Below the pieces are notes generated by a model that worked only from the letters and a program-made list of their open reading frames with translations, was not told the DNA's origin and did no database searches. Position numbers and translations under genes: made by a program. From contig JAEMBT020000001.1 of assembly GCA_018873245.2 (NCBI GenBank), forward strand, positions 9,334,220 through 9,398,219: a stretch of 64,000 nt of DNA. Reading direction: 5' to 3'. This DNA is from Archegozetes longisetosus. Its lineage: Eukaryota; Arthropoda; Arachnida; Sarcoptiformes; Trhypochthoniidae. Below are positions 25,501 through 37,161 of this stretch, piece after piece. The stretch's first letter is position 1; each line of letters begins with the position of its first letter.

Positions 25501-27271
25501 ATAAATATCTTTAGAGCCTGTAATTGAAAATAATACAGATTTATAAGACACTAAGTACTTTTTATCAATGTGCTCAAATATATTTTTATGGAAGATTTTA
25601 TTAGACAGTAGTAGTGCTGTAAAGGTCAAAATTGAATGATTTTCGCAAAGATGTTAATAAACTTTTTCCTACTTTCATTTTTCCTTTGATTGCTTTCTTG
25701 ATTATCAAATGACTCTTGAGAATTTAGCTGTTCAAGTGATTTTAGCCCTGAGTCTAAATTATAAAGTTACGTTTAAACTAAATTAAATTTCTAAAGTTTA
25801 ATAATTGATTTACCTTGTATTTCATGGACTGAGACATCATCTCCGGGAGAAAGTTTTAGACCTTATCAGAAAAGTGACATTGAGTACTAATTTAAACAAA
25901 TATTTTGTATTAGAATCAACTTTCAATGTAGAAGTGATCAGAAAATCAATGCGTGAGATCACTGCCATCGTACATTACTAGAAATCGCGTATTTTTCAAA
26001 ATGAACATTTGGAAAATTGCCTAGAACTAATAATTTCGCAATTATATTTCTATATTGAGTTTAACTTATTGGCAACATTTTACTCATTTGAAAGTCGATC
26101 CTAGTCTACGATAAATATCTGATTATACCTTGAAATTTAAAGTTGTCATTGGTTGCGTTGCCATTATCATTTTCTATAAAAAAAAATGGATAAAAAATTA
26201 AACCCAATCAACAAATTTTTCACATAAGAAAACTTAGTTTTGCGTAACGGATTTGCTATCTTTTATATATTTAGAATCTTAATAATTGCATATTTATGAG
26301 AATTTTGACCGAGACTGAGGCCTTAGATAATTGATATTCCCAACCATATACCAATGAATAATCAACCTGGTTATGGTTTTGAAATATCTAGAGATTAAAA
26401 TGTGACTTGACGTTGCATCATTTCTATATTGACTAGTTTCTAAGGGCTTATATATTGGATTCATGTGTCTTTATCGTAATTTTTTATCTTTTAAATAGTA
26501 AAATCAGGTCGACTTTTAATCAAAAATAAGAATTTATATTCATATAAAGTAAAAGATTATGGGTTGATATAAAAGATCCATAAACTAATTAGAACTCTTG
26601 AAGCTCTCATTCTTTTATCTATAATCCAAAAGCGTTAATGAAATTTCGTAAGTCTATAGAATCACATATTTTGAAATAATTTTTAATAACTTTATTAAGA
26701 AAACTGCAACGCAATCATAGCCTAATTGAATATTGAATTATGTGATGAAAGATATAAGGTTTAAAAGCTATTGAAATTTTGATTTTTGCGACATAAATAA
26801 TTGATCAATTTATATGTAAAGCCTTGAATGGCAATTTTCTAATGAAATCATTGAATAGACTTAGAATTGAAAACTTAATAATCCTCGATAGCAATAAGTA
26901 AAAGGTCTTCATTATGTGGACCTCCTCATGATGTGCATCAATATTTTGATAGATTGCCTTGAATACTAAGTTGAATATAAGTTTATATCATATATATTAT
27001 TATACTATGAAGGGAATCCCTTTAGAACGTATTAATTCTGTTTACTATCGAGGGTTATTAAGTTTTTAAGTACACACATCAATCATTTCCTAGAAAGACA
27101 ATGGAAAATAAAAAATTATTTACTTGTACTATAAAGTAGTTTATCGCTTAACATTAAAAAACTTTTTGTTAGCCTTCCATTTTTACAAGGTTTAGCATGG
27201 GATAAAATCAGTAACAAGGAATGGATGATAAAAAATGAAATGACCAGATGTAAGCTTTTAAACAATTTCAT
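22546..27271 (-). CDS. Secreted proline-rich protein with C-terminal type-2 chitin-binding domain
   Basis: Six exons, transcribed right to left: 27124-27271, 26129-26173, 25814-25861, 24717-25517, 23339-24525 and 22546-22665. The first codes for an N-terminal signal peptide of about 26 residues ending near SHA-KP. A long low-complexity region follows, rich in P, Y, H and N, with PPPY-type repeats. The C-terminus, split over the last two exons, has the six-cysteine peritrophin-A (CBM14) pattern FPC-x13-C-x5-C-x9-C-x12-C-x7-C. This resembles arthropod single-domain chitin-binding cuticular proteins (CPAP1-like), so a role in cuticle or other chitinous matrix is inferred. All phases agree only if one base is added at each of three places (25469-25473, 25195-25203 and about 24160-24240), giving about 783 residues. 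Either these are assembly deletions or the gene is broken. Confidence 0.75.
24831..24912 (-). repeat. 12-bp tandem repeat coding for PPPY
   Basis: A GC-richer 12-base unit (plus strand TATGGTGGCGGA and variants) is repeated about six times, giving consecutive Y-P-P-P units in the proline-rich protein. Copy number probably varies by slippage. Confidence 0.8.
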
Positions 27272-27883
27272 CGCATTCCTATTGGTTTCATTTAATACAT
27301 ATTTAACAATGGTTTGCAGAAAACGCAAGATCACTTATAACACCAATTAATCACTTATTAGACGATTGGAGGTGGTAAACACTAAATCTTATATAAAACT
27401 AAATACTTTCTCACTAACTGAAACACTTTTCACTACATAATTCACACAAACAAACACTATGAATGAGAAGGAAGTTATGAATAAACATAAAACTGAAAAT
27501 TTTCAAATGTTAATTATAACCTCATACTATCGGAATAAAGTTTTCTTTTAGCTTTTGGCTATAAATTGAACAATGTTTAAGAGAAAAGCATAAAGAAAAC
27601 TTATTTTGAAAATTTTAAAAACATAAAAACACAACAAGACTTTAATAAATTGAACACCTGATATTTTACTTTCAGATTATTTGGAAAAGTAAGACTTTAT
27701 TATTCAGTGGGCGCTCAATATTAACTAAGGATCTGATTTGAATAAAATCAGGGTATTCTCTAAACTAGAAAAGTGTTTCACTTGCCCAAATTAAATCTTA
27801 ATCAATGAATTCATCTTAAGGACAAAAAATCAAAAATTCATTCAATTTTTTTTCATGAATAACTGAATTCAGGGTAAAGATTA

Positions 27884-30800
27884 TTAAAGATTTATGAGTT
27901 CAGGTCTAATGTTTGAGGAACGTAAAGCTGAGAAAACATCTCTCGATAAAAAAATTGCTGAAGACGAGATCTTTTGAACTTTGAAAGTCTCTAATAGTGG
28001 TCTACATGAGAAAAAATGTCACTAATACCTTGATTTTCTTCTACTCCCAATAGATATTTATCTAGACACCAATTAGGTTTTTAGTGTTGGAGATAAAAAG
28101 AGAAAAAGTTGTTAGAAATCTATTACGAAACTTTCAAAAATAGTATTGATTTTGATTTTCTTTCATACTTTTATTTTTGTCCAAGAGATTTTTCAAGTTT
28201 TCATAAGCAATATTTGGGTCATAGGTTCCAGTGTTTGATACTATAAAGAAAATTATAGATTTAATTTTTTTATGAACAATTTTCTAATTGAAACTATAAT
28301 TTCATACCTGAATTTTGGGGTACATTCTCAAAAATATATTGATCTAGAATATGCAAATCAAAGGTTTATAGTTTGATCTTTATTAATGACTTCTGTTAGT
28401 AACTCACTTTGCATTTGATAAGTGTAAGGGTTTGCAAAATCAGAACCCCTTATGCCTGCAATCAGTTAAATGCCTTATAAATATGAATGTTTGTAACAAA
28501 ATAGGTTAAAAGTTTGTGATGATCTGCATTCAAATATATCTTCCTTCTGAATAATTATAATAAAAATCATAAATTACTGTTATCTTCTTCTGTGTGAATG
28601 ACTTTCTCCTCTTCTGATGTTGAGTTAGAAGAATCTTTAAAAACGATGAAATAAGTACACTTATATTTATGCCATTTTTCCTTATATTAAGTTTCAAATA
28701 CTTTTATTTCTATAGACTATACTTGAGACTACTTTCAATTCTCTATTGGTACATTAGATTAAGCTGTTTTTCTTAAAAATTGTTAAATAATAAATTATTT
28801 CTATGAGATTAAACATTTTATTTTTTACTACTTTGCGTGCTCAAAATAAGCGAATTTTACAATAGAGATAAATGTTTAAAAATATTTTAACAATAGCGTC
28901 TTGATTAAAGAGTTCTCTCATCGTTTGAAAAAAGTTAATGAATGCATTTTGGGTTCCTTTATGATATTAATTATGAATTACATCTAATAAGCGAGGAGAA
29001 TCTATTCTAAAAATAAATTTTTCTTGTGATCTATAATGAGCTTTTTGAAATTGTTTTGGTAACCTATAGCTTTCTCAAACAGAATTAAGCAATTCATCCA
29101 TAACTTTCTTGAACTTATCGTTATGTTAATATGAAGAAAAGTTAATACTTAATGAATGATTCTTAAGCCAAAAACTGTAAAAATATCTATATCACATCTC
29201 TTCAGTTGTAATATTATATGAAAATTAATACTATTAGGTGTTATCAAGCTATTTAATCGAGGTTTCAGCATCTGATAATATGAGTAAATCTTTAAATAAA
29301 ACTGGTCAGTATTTTTTAATTCATAAAATTAAGCTCATTCTCGTGTCGAGAAAAAAAGACTAATATATTTGAAGGCAGTTTTGATTTAAAAACTGTACTA
29401 GTTTGATCTTGTATATTACTAGCTCGATTAATAAGCGACTACCACCACTAACGGATAACAAGGTATGGACTCTTTGATAGCTATCTTGTAAAATAATCTT
29501 CCATTTTATTGAACTAAATCTCATTTTGATTTCTTGAAATTTATTACTTCTTTAATCTAAAGAAAGTCATTCAATAAAAGTACTTTAGCCTAAAAACATA
29601 TCAATAAATTTTATTGAAAGTTCTTGAAAACTCAATGTAAATCATTTAGAGTCAAAATGCTTAACAACTATTAATAACGTCTGAATATTTAGGAAAATTT
29701 TAATTTTATTCATATAAAACTTGAGAATACGCTTAAATCATTTGAGAAGTGTTTATAAACCGAATGACCGAAGAGATATCGCATGAAAAATCATGTTTCT
29801 GATACACGCAATAGTAAGCTCTCTTATCTTACAATAGAAAATGAATCGATTTCATAATTATATCTCACCTTCACTTTGATTGACGTCTAAACTATTAAGC
29901 GGGCCAAAAAGACTCTCAACATTAGGTAGTGTTGAGGCATCGTTAGTATCTACAAGTATAAATATAAGTCAAATCAATCATTAAAATGATTTTTATTGAA
30001 TCCTAAATCGATATTTGCCTAACCTTTGAGAGTGCTGTTATCGTAAATTTTAAATGGATCCACTTGAAGAGTGGGACTAACATAAGGCTGAAAAACGCTT
30101 GAGTAGTCAAAAGCACCTAAAAATTGTTGACTTTTATTAATAGTTGAAAACTTTCTGATACATAAAAAGAAAATTTCTGAAAATTTTCCGTTAATTTAAT
30201 TAAAGAAACAAGATCACCAAGTTTTTATTTAAAGCAGTTTTTCTTACTTAGTGATAAAACGTTTTAAAAGCTTCTAAAATAGGTTTTAATTCGCTTAATT
30301 AACATATTTAGGAAAAATTCGATATCAGTTTTCAAACCTTTATTATCATATTTGAATGTAAAAGGAACAGTCATATCAGAATTGATAGGTTTTGCAGAAT
30401 TTTTAGTGGACTTCAACTCTCCAGAAACATCTAAAATTAATATTTGTCAGTATTTAGAATAAAAGATCAAATCGTATATACCTACAATAAAAACAAAACT
30501 TTAAGCTTGTTTACTTCGCAGCACGAATTGAAAGCTTGAAGTTTTGAATCATTTAATAACTTATATACACTACTTGTCTATGGTTGAGAAATATTCTGTT
30601 TTTTGGTATATTGTAAAATAGTTGACATTTTTCTAACCTTCATCATCAAAATTAGAATGAATTGATGGCGCCCCAGCATCAGTATTGATAGCTTGTTGAG
30701 TATTTTGATAGATATCCAGAATATCAGAAGCATCTGAAATCAATATTTTCCAGTTTAGTTTGTGTAAACATGAAAATTGAGTATATAATTTGAATAATAA

Positions 30801-33800
30801 TGAAACCAAATAATTATTATAAATGCAAATTAATATTATTATAATTTTGATCTCATTCACTCACTATAATTGAAATATCCGTTTTGTAGATCTGGTAATA
30901 AGAATTTATACATTAGAAAACATACGAAATTTCACGTAAAGCTAAATATTAAATTACTATTATCTCTAATGTTGTGAGCAGGAAATAGATTATTGGGCCA
31001 GCTATTGAACGCTGCCTTAATATTGGATATTTGTTGCACTTGTGAAACATCAATATCTGTATTTATGGGAAAAATAAACATGTAAATCGATCATTTATTC
31101 ACAGCTTTCAAAGTGATTGACCTCTATTTTGGCCACCAGTCACATCAGTTACAATAGGAGATGCTATGATTGGCGCTGATTTAACTGGAGCTGCTTTCAC
31201 ATCAATTGATATTTGCGGAAACTCAAAAATTGGTTTAATTGTGAATTCAGAAGACTTGAATAATCAGATTTTTCTGTCAAAACATTAGTTTTAATTCATA
31301 AGAACATGTCAGTTGAAATGGTTATATTTTTAGGAATATATTCCACAAGATTAACTGTCTTATCACGTAATCATCATACCTCTTGTCAATGAATCTATAA
31401 TTTGTTCCATTGTCCGATTGGACTTTTTGAAACTATTAGTTGGACTTAAAATATTGTCGATATTAGGCAGCTTTGAGACATCACTAGTGCCTAAATTAAC
31501 AATTGAAATGAGCTATTAGAATTATCTCTTAGGTTATCGCTGCTGAGCTTCGAAGAAGATCTAAATGATTCATACCTATATTTTGTAATGCATATGATCC
31601 GTGATCATTACTCAACTGATCACTCAATTGAGTCAACTGTAAATCTATGTATAAATTGAAATTAAATCGAATAAGCTTGACATGAGTGTGAAATTCAAAT
31701 AAGTTTTAATATAAATGAAAATCTAAACTTAGCTAAACTTATAACTGATAAATACCTGCATTTTGCATGCCATAACCATTAGTATGTAATCTTTCTCCGT
31801 ATCGTGCATTCAAAGAAGTCAATTGAGAGTCTATTTCGAGAAAGTAATATAATGTTAAAGCAATTCGTAGGTTTTAGGGTTAACTTGAATATAGTTATGA
31901 AAAATGCAATTTTCATGCAATTCTCTCATGATGTTAATTTACAAAGAGACAAATGCTTCCTGTATTGAAAAATAGACTCTATTCACAATCTAGAATAGCT
32001 TTAAACATATGTTTATCAAAATCTAATGAGTTCCTCATTATTTGAGTCAAGTTATAAATAATGAATGAGCTCTTAATAGACACCTTTTAATTGCATTGTA
32101 GATTTAGTGCCAACATTTATGTGACTCAATTCTATTTTCTCATTAAAACTTTTCAAACAATTTTCAAGTTTAACAAATAGCTTCTAGTTTTGAGATAGAG
32201 TTCAACCTATTTTTAGCTTTTCATCACTGTCACAATCAATCATATTAGTCTATTATTAATTGACTTATGCTTCATGTGAAAGTGCGCCCAAAGTGATTAT
32301 TTTATATTTATTATATAAACAGAAATAGCAATTGTACTTATTTATAATCACTTAATCTGAATCGAAACAAATATTCAATTTAAGAGTGAGTTTAGTATAC
32401 TTATGATGAACTTTCAATCGATCACGATTTGGGATAAGACTATAGGATGCTATTAAAGGTGAGGGCTTGTTGTGACTTATCATTCAAATATTTTCATATC
32501 TAGAGAAGATTCAGTTAAGATAGTTATCCATTTTTTCTGCAAATTTTAAGGATAGGTTACAGTTATTCTCAGTTGCAAGCTTGAGACAGGATATAATGAC
32601 AGAATCCATTACTAAGAAATATTTTTATTGATATTGATATGAACACAAGGTTTGTGATGTTTATGGATTTAAGAGCATTACATACTTTATACGATACCGG
32701 GTCATCTGAAAAAAGGCTGGTTATATTTTTGCTTCCTTTGTAGATTATTATTTCGTCTTTTGTTTGGTATTTCCGGTTTTTAAAATGTAAAATATGCTTA
32801 TTTCGTGAAAAATTAATTCATTTGAAGACCAGAACTGAACCGTTTGCAATTTTCATTATTGTTAATAGTATGTTCATATTTTTAATCCGTGAAAGTTAAT
32901 ATTGTAAAATCTTCTTCACTTCATATTATATGCCAATCAATCTAATGCTTAGATAAACATCTTATTGGTTTTCTACTCAATCTAATATTCAAAAGTCTGA
33001 ATCTATCTAATAATAAAATATTCAAAATTAAAAACTTTAGAACTGAAGATTTTATAACTATATTTAGTTTCATAGGATTTGATCCTTCTTATTTTTTCCT
33101 TGAAAATAATTCTAAAATTAACTAAAGAAAACTTTCGGATGAAAATAAGAACTTTTTTGATTGTGTCTCATTATTTTCATGCTATTTGTCTTCATTTAAA
33201 AACTGTAACTTTTTAAAAATCAGCAAAACTTCAAGTAAAATCAATTACTTATTTCTAGTTCATGGTTAGAATTCATTCTAAATTTTTCTCATCTAAATTG
33301 ATTTATCTTAAACAGTAGGTCCGAATAAAGATCCTATTGATTTATTTTAACATACATTTTAGCTAATTCATCAATAGAGATACTTATCATTTGTAAACAT
33401 TGAACTTTGAGTTCTAGCTCAGCGTTCGGCAGCCTATCTAGTCTTGCATGTCAGATTCAATCTATTAAGCTACTTGTTGAGGCAAAAAGTAGGAAAATTG
33501 TCAAAAAAAAAATTTTGAAATACGCTCGTGAATCAAAACGTTTTCCTCATATTAATATCATATAGTTTACATTTAAAGAAAATTCTTAAACAAGTATATA
33601 ATTTCGGTATTTTTCATCAAAAGTACTTATAATTATGTTATGGAAAGCCTCAGAGGACCAGATAAAAATATCGTACAAGATAAAATTAATGATCATACCG
33701 AGTCCGACCCGCGGCCCACTGCTCTAACTTTAGGCTAATCTTTAATAATCAAATATAATGTGAAAACTAATACTATTCTCGTATCGTTTCAAAGAAGGAC

Positions 33801-35521
33801 ATAAAATACATCAAATCAGGGGCTGACGAGTTCCTGATTCCTAAATTTAACTTATAAATAATGAATGAGCACTTGATGATAGAAACCTTTTAATTGTACA
33901 ATTGATTTGGTGCTGAGATTTATGGAACACTTAATTAATTTTTCCAGTTAAAATTGCTCGAAAAATCATAATAAATTCTAAGTTTGAGAAATAGCTTCTG
34001 GTATAACCTTTTTTTGGCTCTTCGTAATTACCACAGTCAATCATATCGTTAGTGTATTATTAAATGATTTATGCTTTTTACGAAAGTGGACTCATAAGGA
34101 TCGCTATTCCTTGAAATTATTTGAAAAGAAACCCAAATTATATTTATTTATGATCATTTAATTTGAATCGAAAGAAATATTTAATTTAAGCGTGAGCTTA
34201 ATATACTTTTGATGAGCTTCGAATTGATCACGATTTGAGATAAGACTATGGGATGCTGTTAAGTAAGGGCTTGTTGTGACTTATCATTCAAATGTTTGAC
34301 ATTCGGAAAAAATTTTTGTTAAGATAGTCGTTTATTTTTTGAGGATAGGCTTCAGTTGTATTTGATTCTGAACTTGTGATTTAGTTTGAAGTTAAAAGAT
34401 TCGATGCAAAGTGTATTTTCATTTTTAAAACTCCTATTTCCGAATTTTTTATGAAACAAGCGTTTATAAAAAAAATCTTAATTATTAGTGTTTGATTTTA
34501 AAGTAAAATCGGGATTTTTGCTAGCACTTTCTTAACTTTCTTCCTATTTCATGATACTTTTCTTGTTCAGGAACTGTAAAAACATATAACAATCAAATAC
34601 ATAACAATAAGGAAAACAAATCCTGCTTTTTTCGGGGTCAATCTTACGATATTATCTCTAGTTTGGCTTTTTGTTTATTGTTTGATATTTTCCGAGTCCA
34701 ATAATTATGAGTATGCATAAGAAGCATTAGTATAAAACGTTAAGACTGTGTTTAAAACTTCTGGTAATTTAGTTTTGTTTTCGTCATATTGATTCGTATT
34801 TATTGAAACTTAGGTTATGAAAAAGTCATCATTTCTAATTATGCTTCAGATTTAGAACCATTTAACACTTATATAAAATAATAATAACTATGAATAGCTT
34901 GAAAACTGTAAATTTTCAATAATCTATTAAACGTCGATTTCAATTGAAAAGCTACTTTTAAATGAGCTTTGTAAGAATGGGTCAATTTTTTATGCAAGTT
35001 GATTTGAATCAAACTATTCATCACTAAAGAATTCTTATCTAAACTTTAGAGCTGATTCATAAAATTAAATCAATATAACAACACTATACTCTCTTTTTAA
35101 ATAAACATTTTCCAGCTTTTAGTTTCAATAAAAGCTCTGCATTAAGACACTTTCACAATAACCTGCTGTCAAAAACCTGATCGAAAGCACATTAATTTCA
35201 ATCAAGATATCAAAAAAATGTTGACATCTATAATGATCTAAATATAGAAAACTCACTTGAATTGGGAAGAATGAAGCTTATTTTAGACTCCTCTGCCTCT
35301 AACTCCGAATCGCTATTATTTGCAATACGAGTAAAATCGAAATTTAGCGCATTATTAATTGAATCATTGATTGAACTATTAATGTCTAAATCACTATTAG
35401 ATAACACAATAGATGGTGAATAAGAGTCACTGGTATCATTGGTGATCGACTTGAGCCATGTCAACAATTGTTTTTGATTGGAATCAGAATCAGAGTCCGT
35501 ATTATTTTTTGTCGTCGATGT
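27884..35521 (-). CDS. Unrecognised multi-mini-exon gene encoding a disordered N/S/D/Q-rich protein
   Basis: Exons, right to left: 35257-35521, 31756-31830, 31576-31644, 31380-31490, 31122-31273, 30958-31056, 30865-30891, 30638-30733, 30338-30430, 30024-30116, 29869-29949, 28578-28634, 28308-28343, 28169-28240, 28029-28061 and a probable last exon 27884-27990 ending in TAA. Each internal exon is open, bounded by AG and GT, and starts and ends in phase 1 (27 to 153 nt). Together they give roughly 500 residues rich in N, S, D, Q, T and P, with almost no cysteine and no domain I know. Several exons are evident duplicates: those carrying SQLTSLN/LQLTQLS, TSDVSKLPN/TNDASTLPN, and KSDYSS/AFDYSS. 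The 31122-31273 exon needs one extra base at an A5 run (31225-31229). The entry phase of the 35-kb exon and the true start are unsettled. Function unknown; a secreted disordered or effector-like protein is only a guess. Confidence 0.6.
32014..32582. repeat. Direct repeat, copy 1
   Basis: About 570 bases are repeated in the same orientation at 33809-34378, with many shared blocks such as ACTTATCATTCAAAT, GATAAGACTAT and TTATAAATAATGAATGAGC. Identity looks moderate, so this is an older duplication. It lies in the largest intron of the mini-exon gene model and no exon was found in it. Confidence 0.75.
33809..34378. repeat. Direct repeat, copy 2
   Basis: The partner of 32014-32582, in the same orientation about 1.8 kb away, with several small insertions and deletions relative to it. 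No ORF. It may be an unrecognised transposable element or a local segmental duplication. Confidence 0.75.
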
Positions 35522-36387
35522 CTAAATGGGATGCAATTGTATGAGTTTTTCATTAATTTTAAGCTTGATTTATGAATTTTATGTTCTTTGATTACCGCAT
35601 ATAGTTTTCCAGCCTCTATGAGAAATACGAAACCTAATAAAATAGATTAAACTTGTTTTAAGAGAGATTAATGATTTATGATAAGAATTTTGGAACTTGT
35701 CTTTATTTGATATCCTTTTAAAATATTTCTCTTTATTTGGTTTAAGAAAATAGTTTATGGCCTCAAACAAAATAGACTTGAATAGTTGAATAGAACTAAT
35801 GGTACTTTGTATTTACTGACAATTAATTTACTTTTTGGTTATTGAAATCAAAATTTGTTAGTTGACTCAAAAGTTTTGAAACTTTCATGTGTGCTTAATG
35901 CGGAAATGTTCTTCGATAAACATAGAGAAGGCTCAACAATAAGAACATAACCTAAGCTTAAAATCAAATATTTAATACTTGGTGTGCATATTTAGTCGTT
36001 AGGCCTTCAATGATGATACGTTTTTATTTCAAACCAGTTGATAAAAGTTGAATAAATATTAAAATTTAAACTAAGTTTAAGACTGCTGTTTCAAACTCTG
36101 AGAGGAACTGATAAAGGTAATATCAAGAATTTTGAATTTTTAGTGACTCGAAGGCCATGAATAATACACTTAAAAACTCAATTATCTACGATAGAGACAA
36201 GAGAAGTCTGTTGCTGTGTCAACTATGCAATGACGCGCATAAATTTTCTGTAAAATTTTATTTCTTTTCACTATATTGAATAATATTTATCTGAAATGTT
36301 TGTTAATATTTGACAAATTATACAAATTTAGTGTTCGGTCACCACCCATCTTTTCTGGCTTGCATTAACGATTATTTAATATTTAAA

Positions 36388-36619
36388 TGTAAACTTGTGG
36401 AGGTATAAATTTGCCTATTAAAGCTTTCATTTGAATCCACTTTTTGAACAAATGCATTAACTCATAGGCCTTTTACTATGGATTAAAAATACTTTCTATA
36501 TTGAATTGAATAAAGTATTTTTAATCCATAGTGAAAGGCATATTCATTAAAGCATTTGTTCAAAAAGTAGGTTCAAATGAAAGTTCTAATAGGCAAATTT
36601 ATACCGCCACGAATTTACA
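36388..36619. mobile_element. Palindromic MITE, complete copy
   Basis: A 232-bp near-perfect foldback. It starts TGTAAACTTGTGG and ends with the inverse CCACGAATTTACA; inner blocks AAATTTGCCTATTA, ACTTTTTGAACAAATGC and GGATTAAAAATACTTT all appear in both orientations. A second, truncated copy is at 45660-45813. No ORF. Confidence 0.8.
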
Positions 36620-37124
36620 GTTTGAAAATTTATTGATAAGTCCTTTCTGTTTTCTATGCTAACCAAGAGAACTTTTTTGCATTACATGCATCACACGATT
36701 TTAGAATATTTTATCCTTATTTTAGTATAAAATGAATGAATAATTAATGTTAAGACAGAGTCTAATAATTGTGTTAATTGGGACTAAAATACGAAAGAAA
36801 TTGCTCCAGATATTTTTGAGTACTAAAATCAATAATACTGTATGTGATATCCTAGTTAATAAAAGGCAACAATTTTAGCTTTGCTATTGTTTGTCATCTT
36901 TATTGTTGAAAATGATACTGATACTTCGTAATGATGCGCAAGTTTAGATTAGGTCTATCTTTATCAGTATCAGTATTAGTTAAACTTAACTTAAAAGTGA
37001 ACTTCATTTGCAACAATGCAGATAACAAATCATATAAAAGTTAAGATTTTGCAAGACCTTAGTTAAAATTAGAGTTAAACTGATTTGAAAACTTATGCTT
37101 AATTTGATTAACATAAGTACATAC

Positions 37125-37161
37125 CAAATAAAATAATCAAAGCTTTCCGGTAATAGAACAT
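37125..37161 (-). CDS. Possible first exon of the mini-exon gene
   Basis: ATG followed by 12 residues (basic, then ALIILF) and a GTATGT donor in phase 1. It could be the start of a short signal peptide leading into the exon at 35257-35521, which would require phase 1 entry there and one extra A in the T6 run at 35505-35510. It could equally be chance. Confidence 0.25.

Noticed and set aside
35579..35770. 63-codon minus-strand ORF next to the first mini-exon gene exon
   Set aside because: It lies in the presumed intron, has no compatible splice borders, and shows no compositional similarity to the gene's exons.
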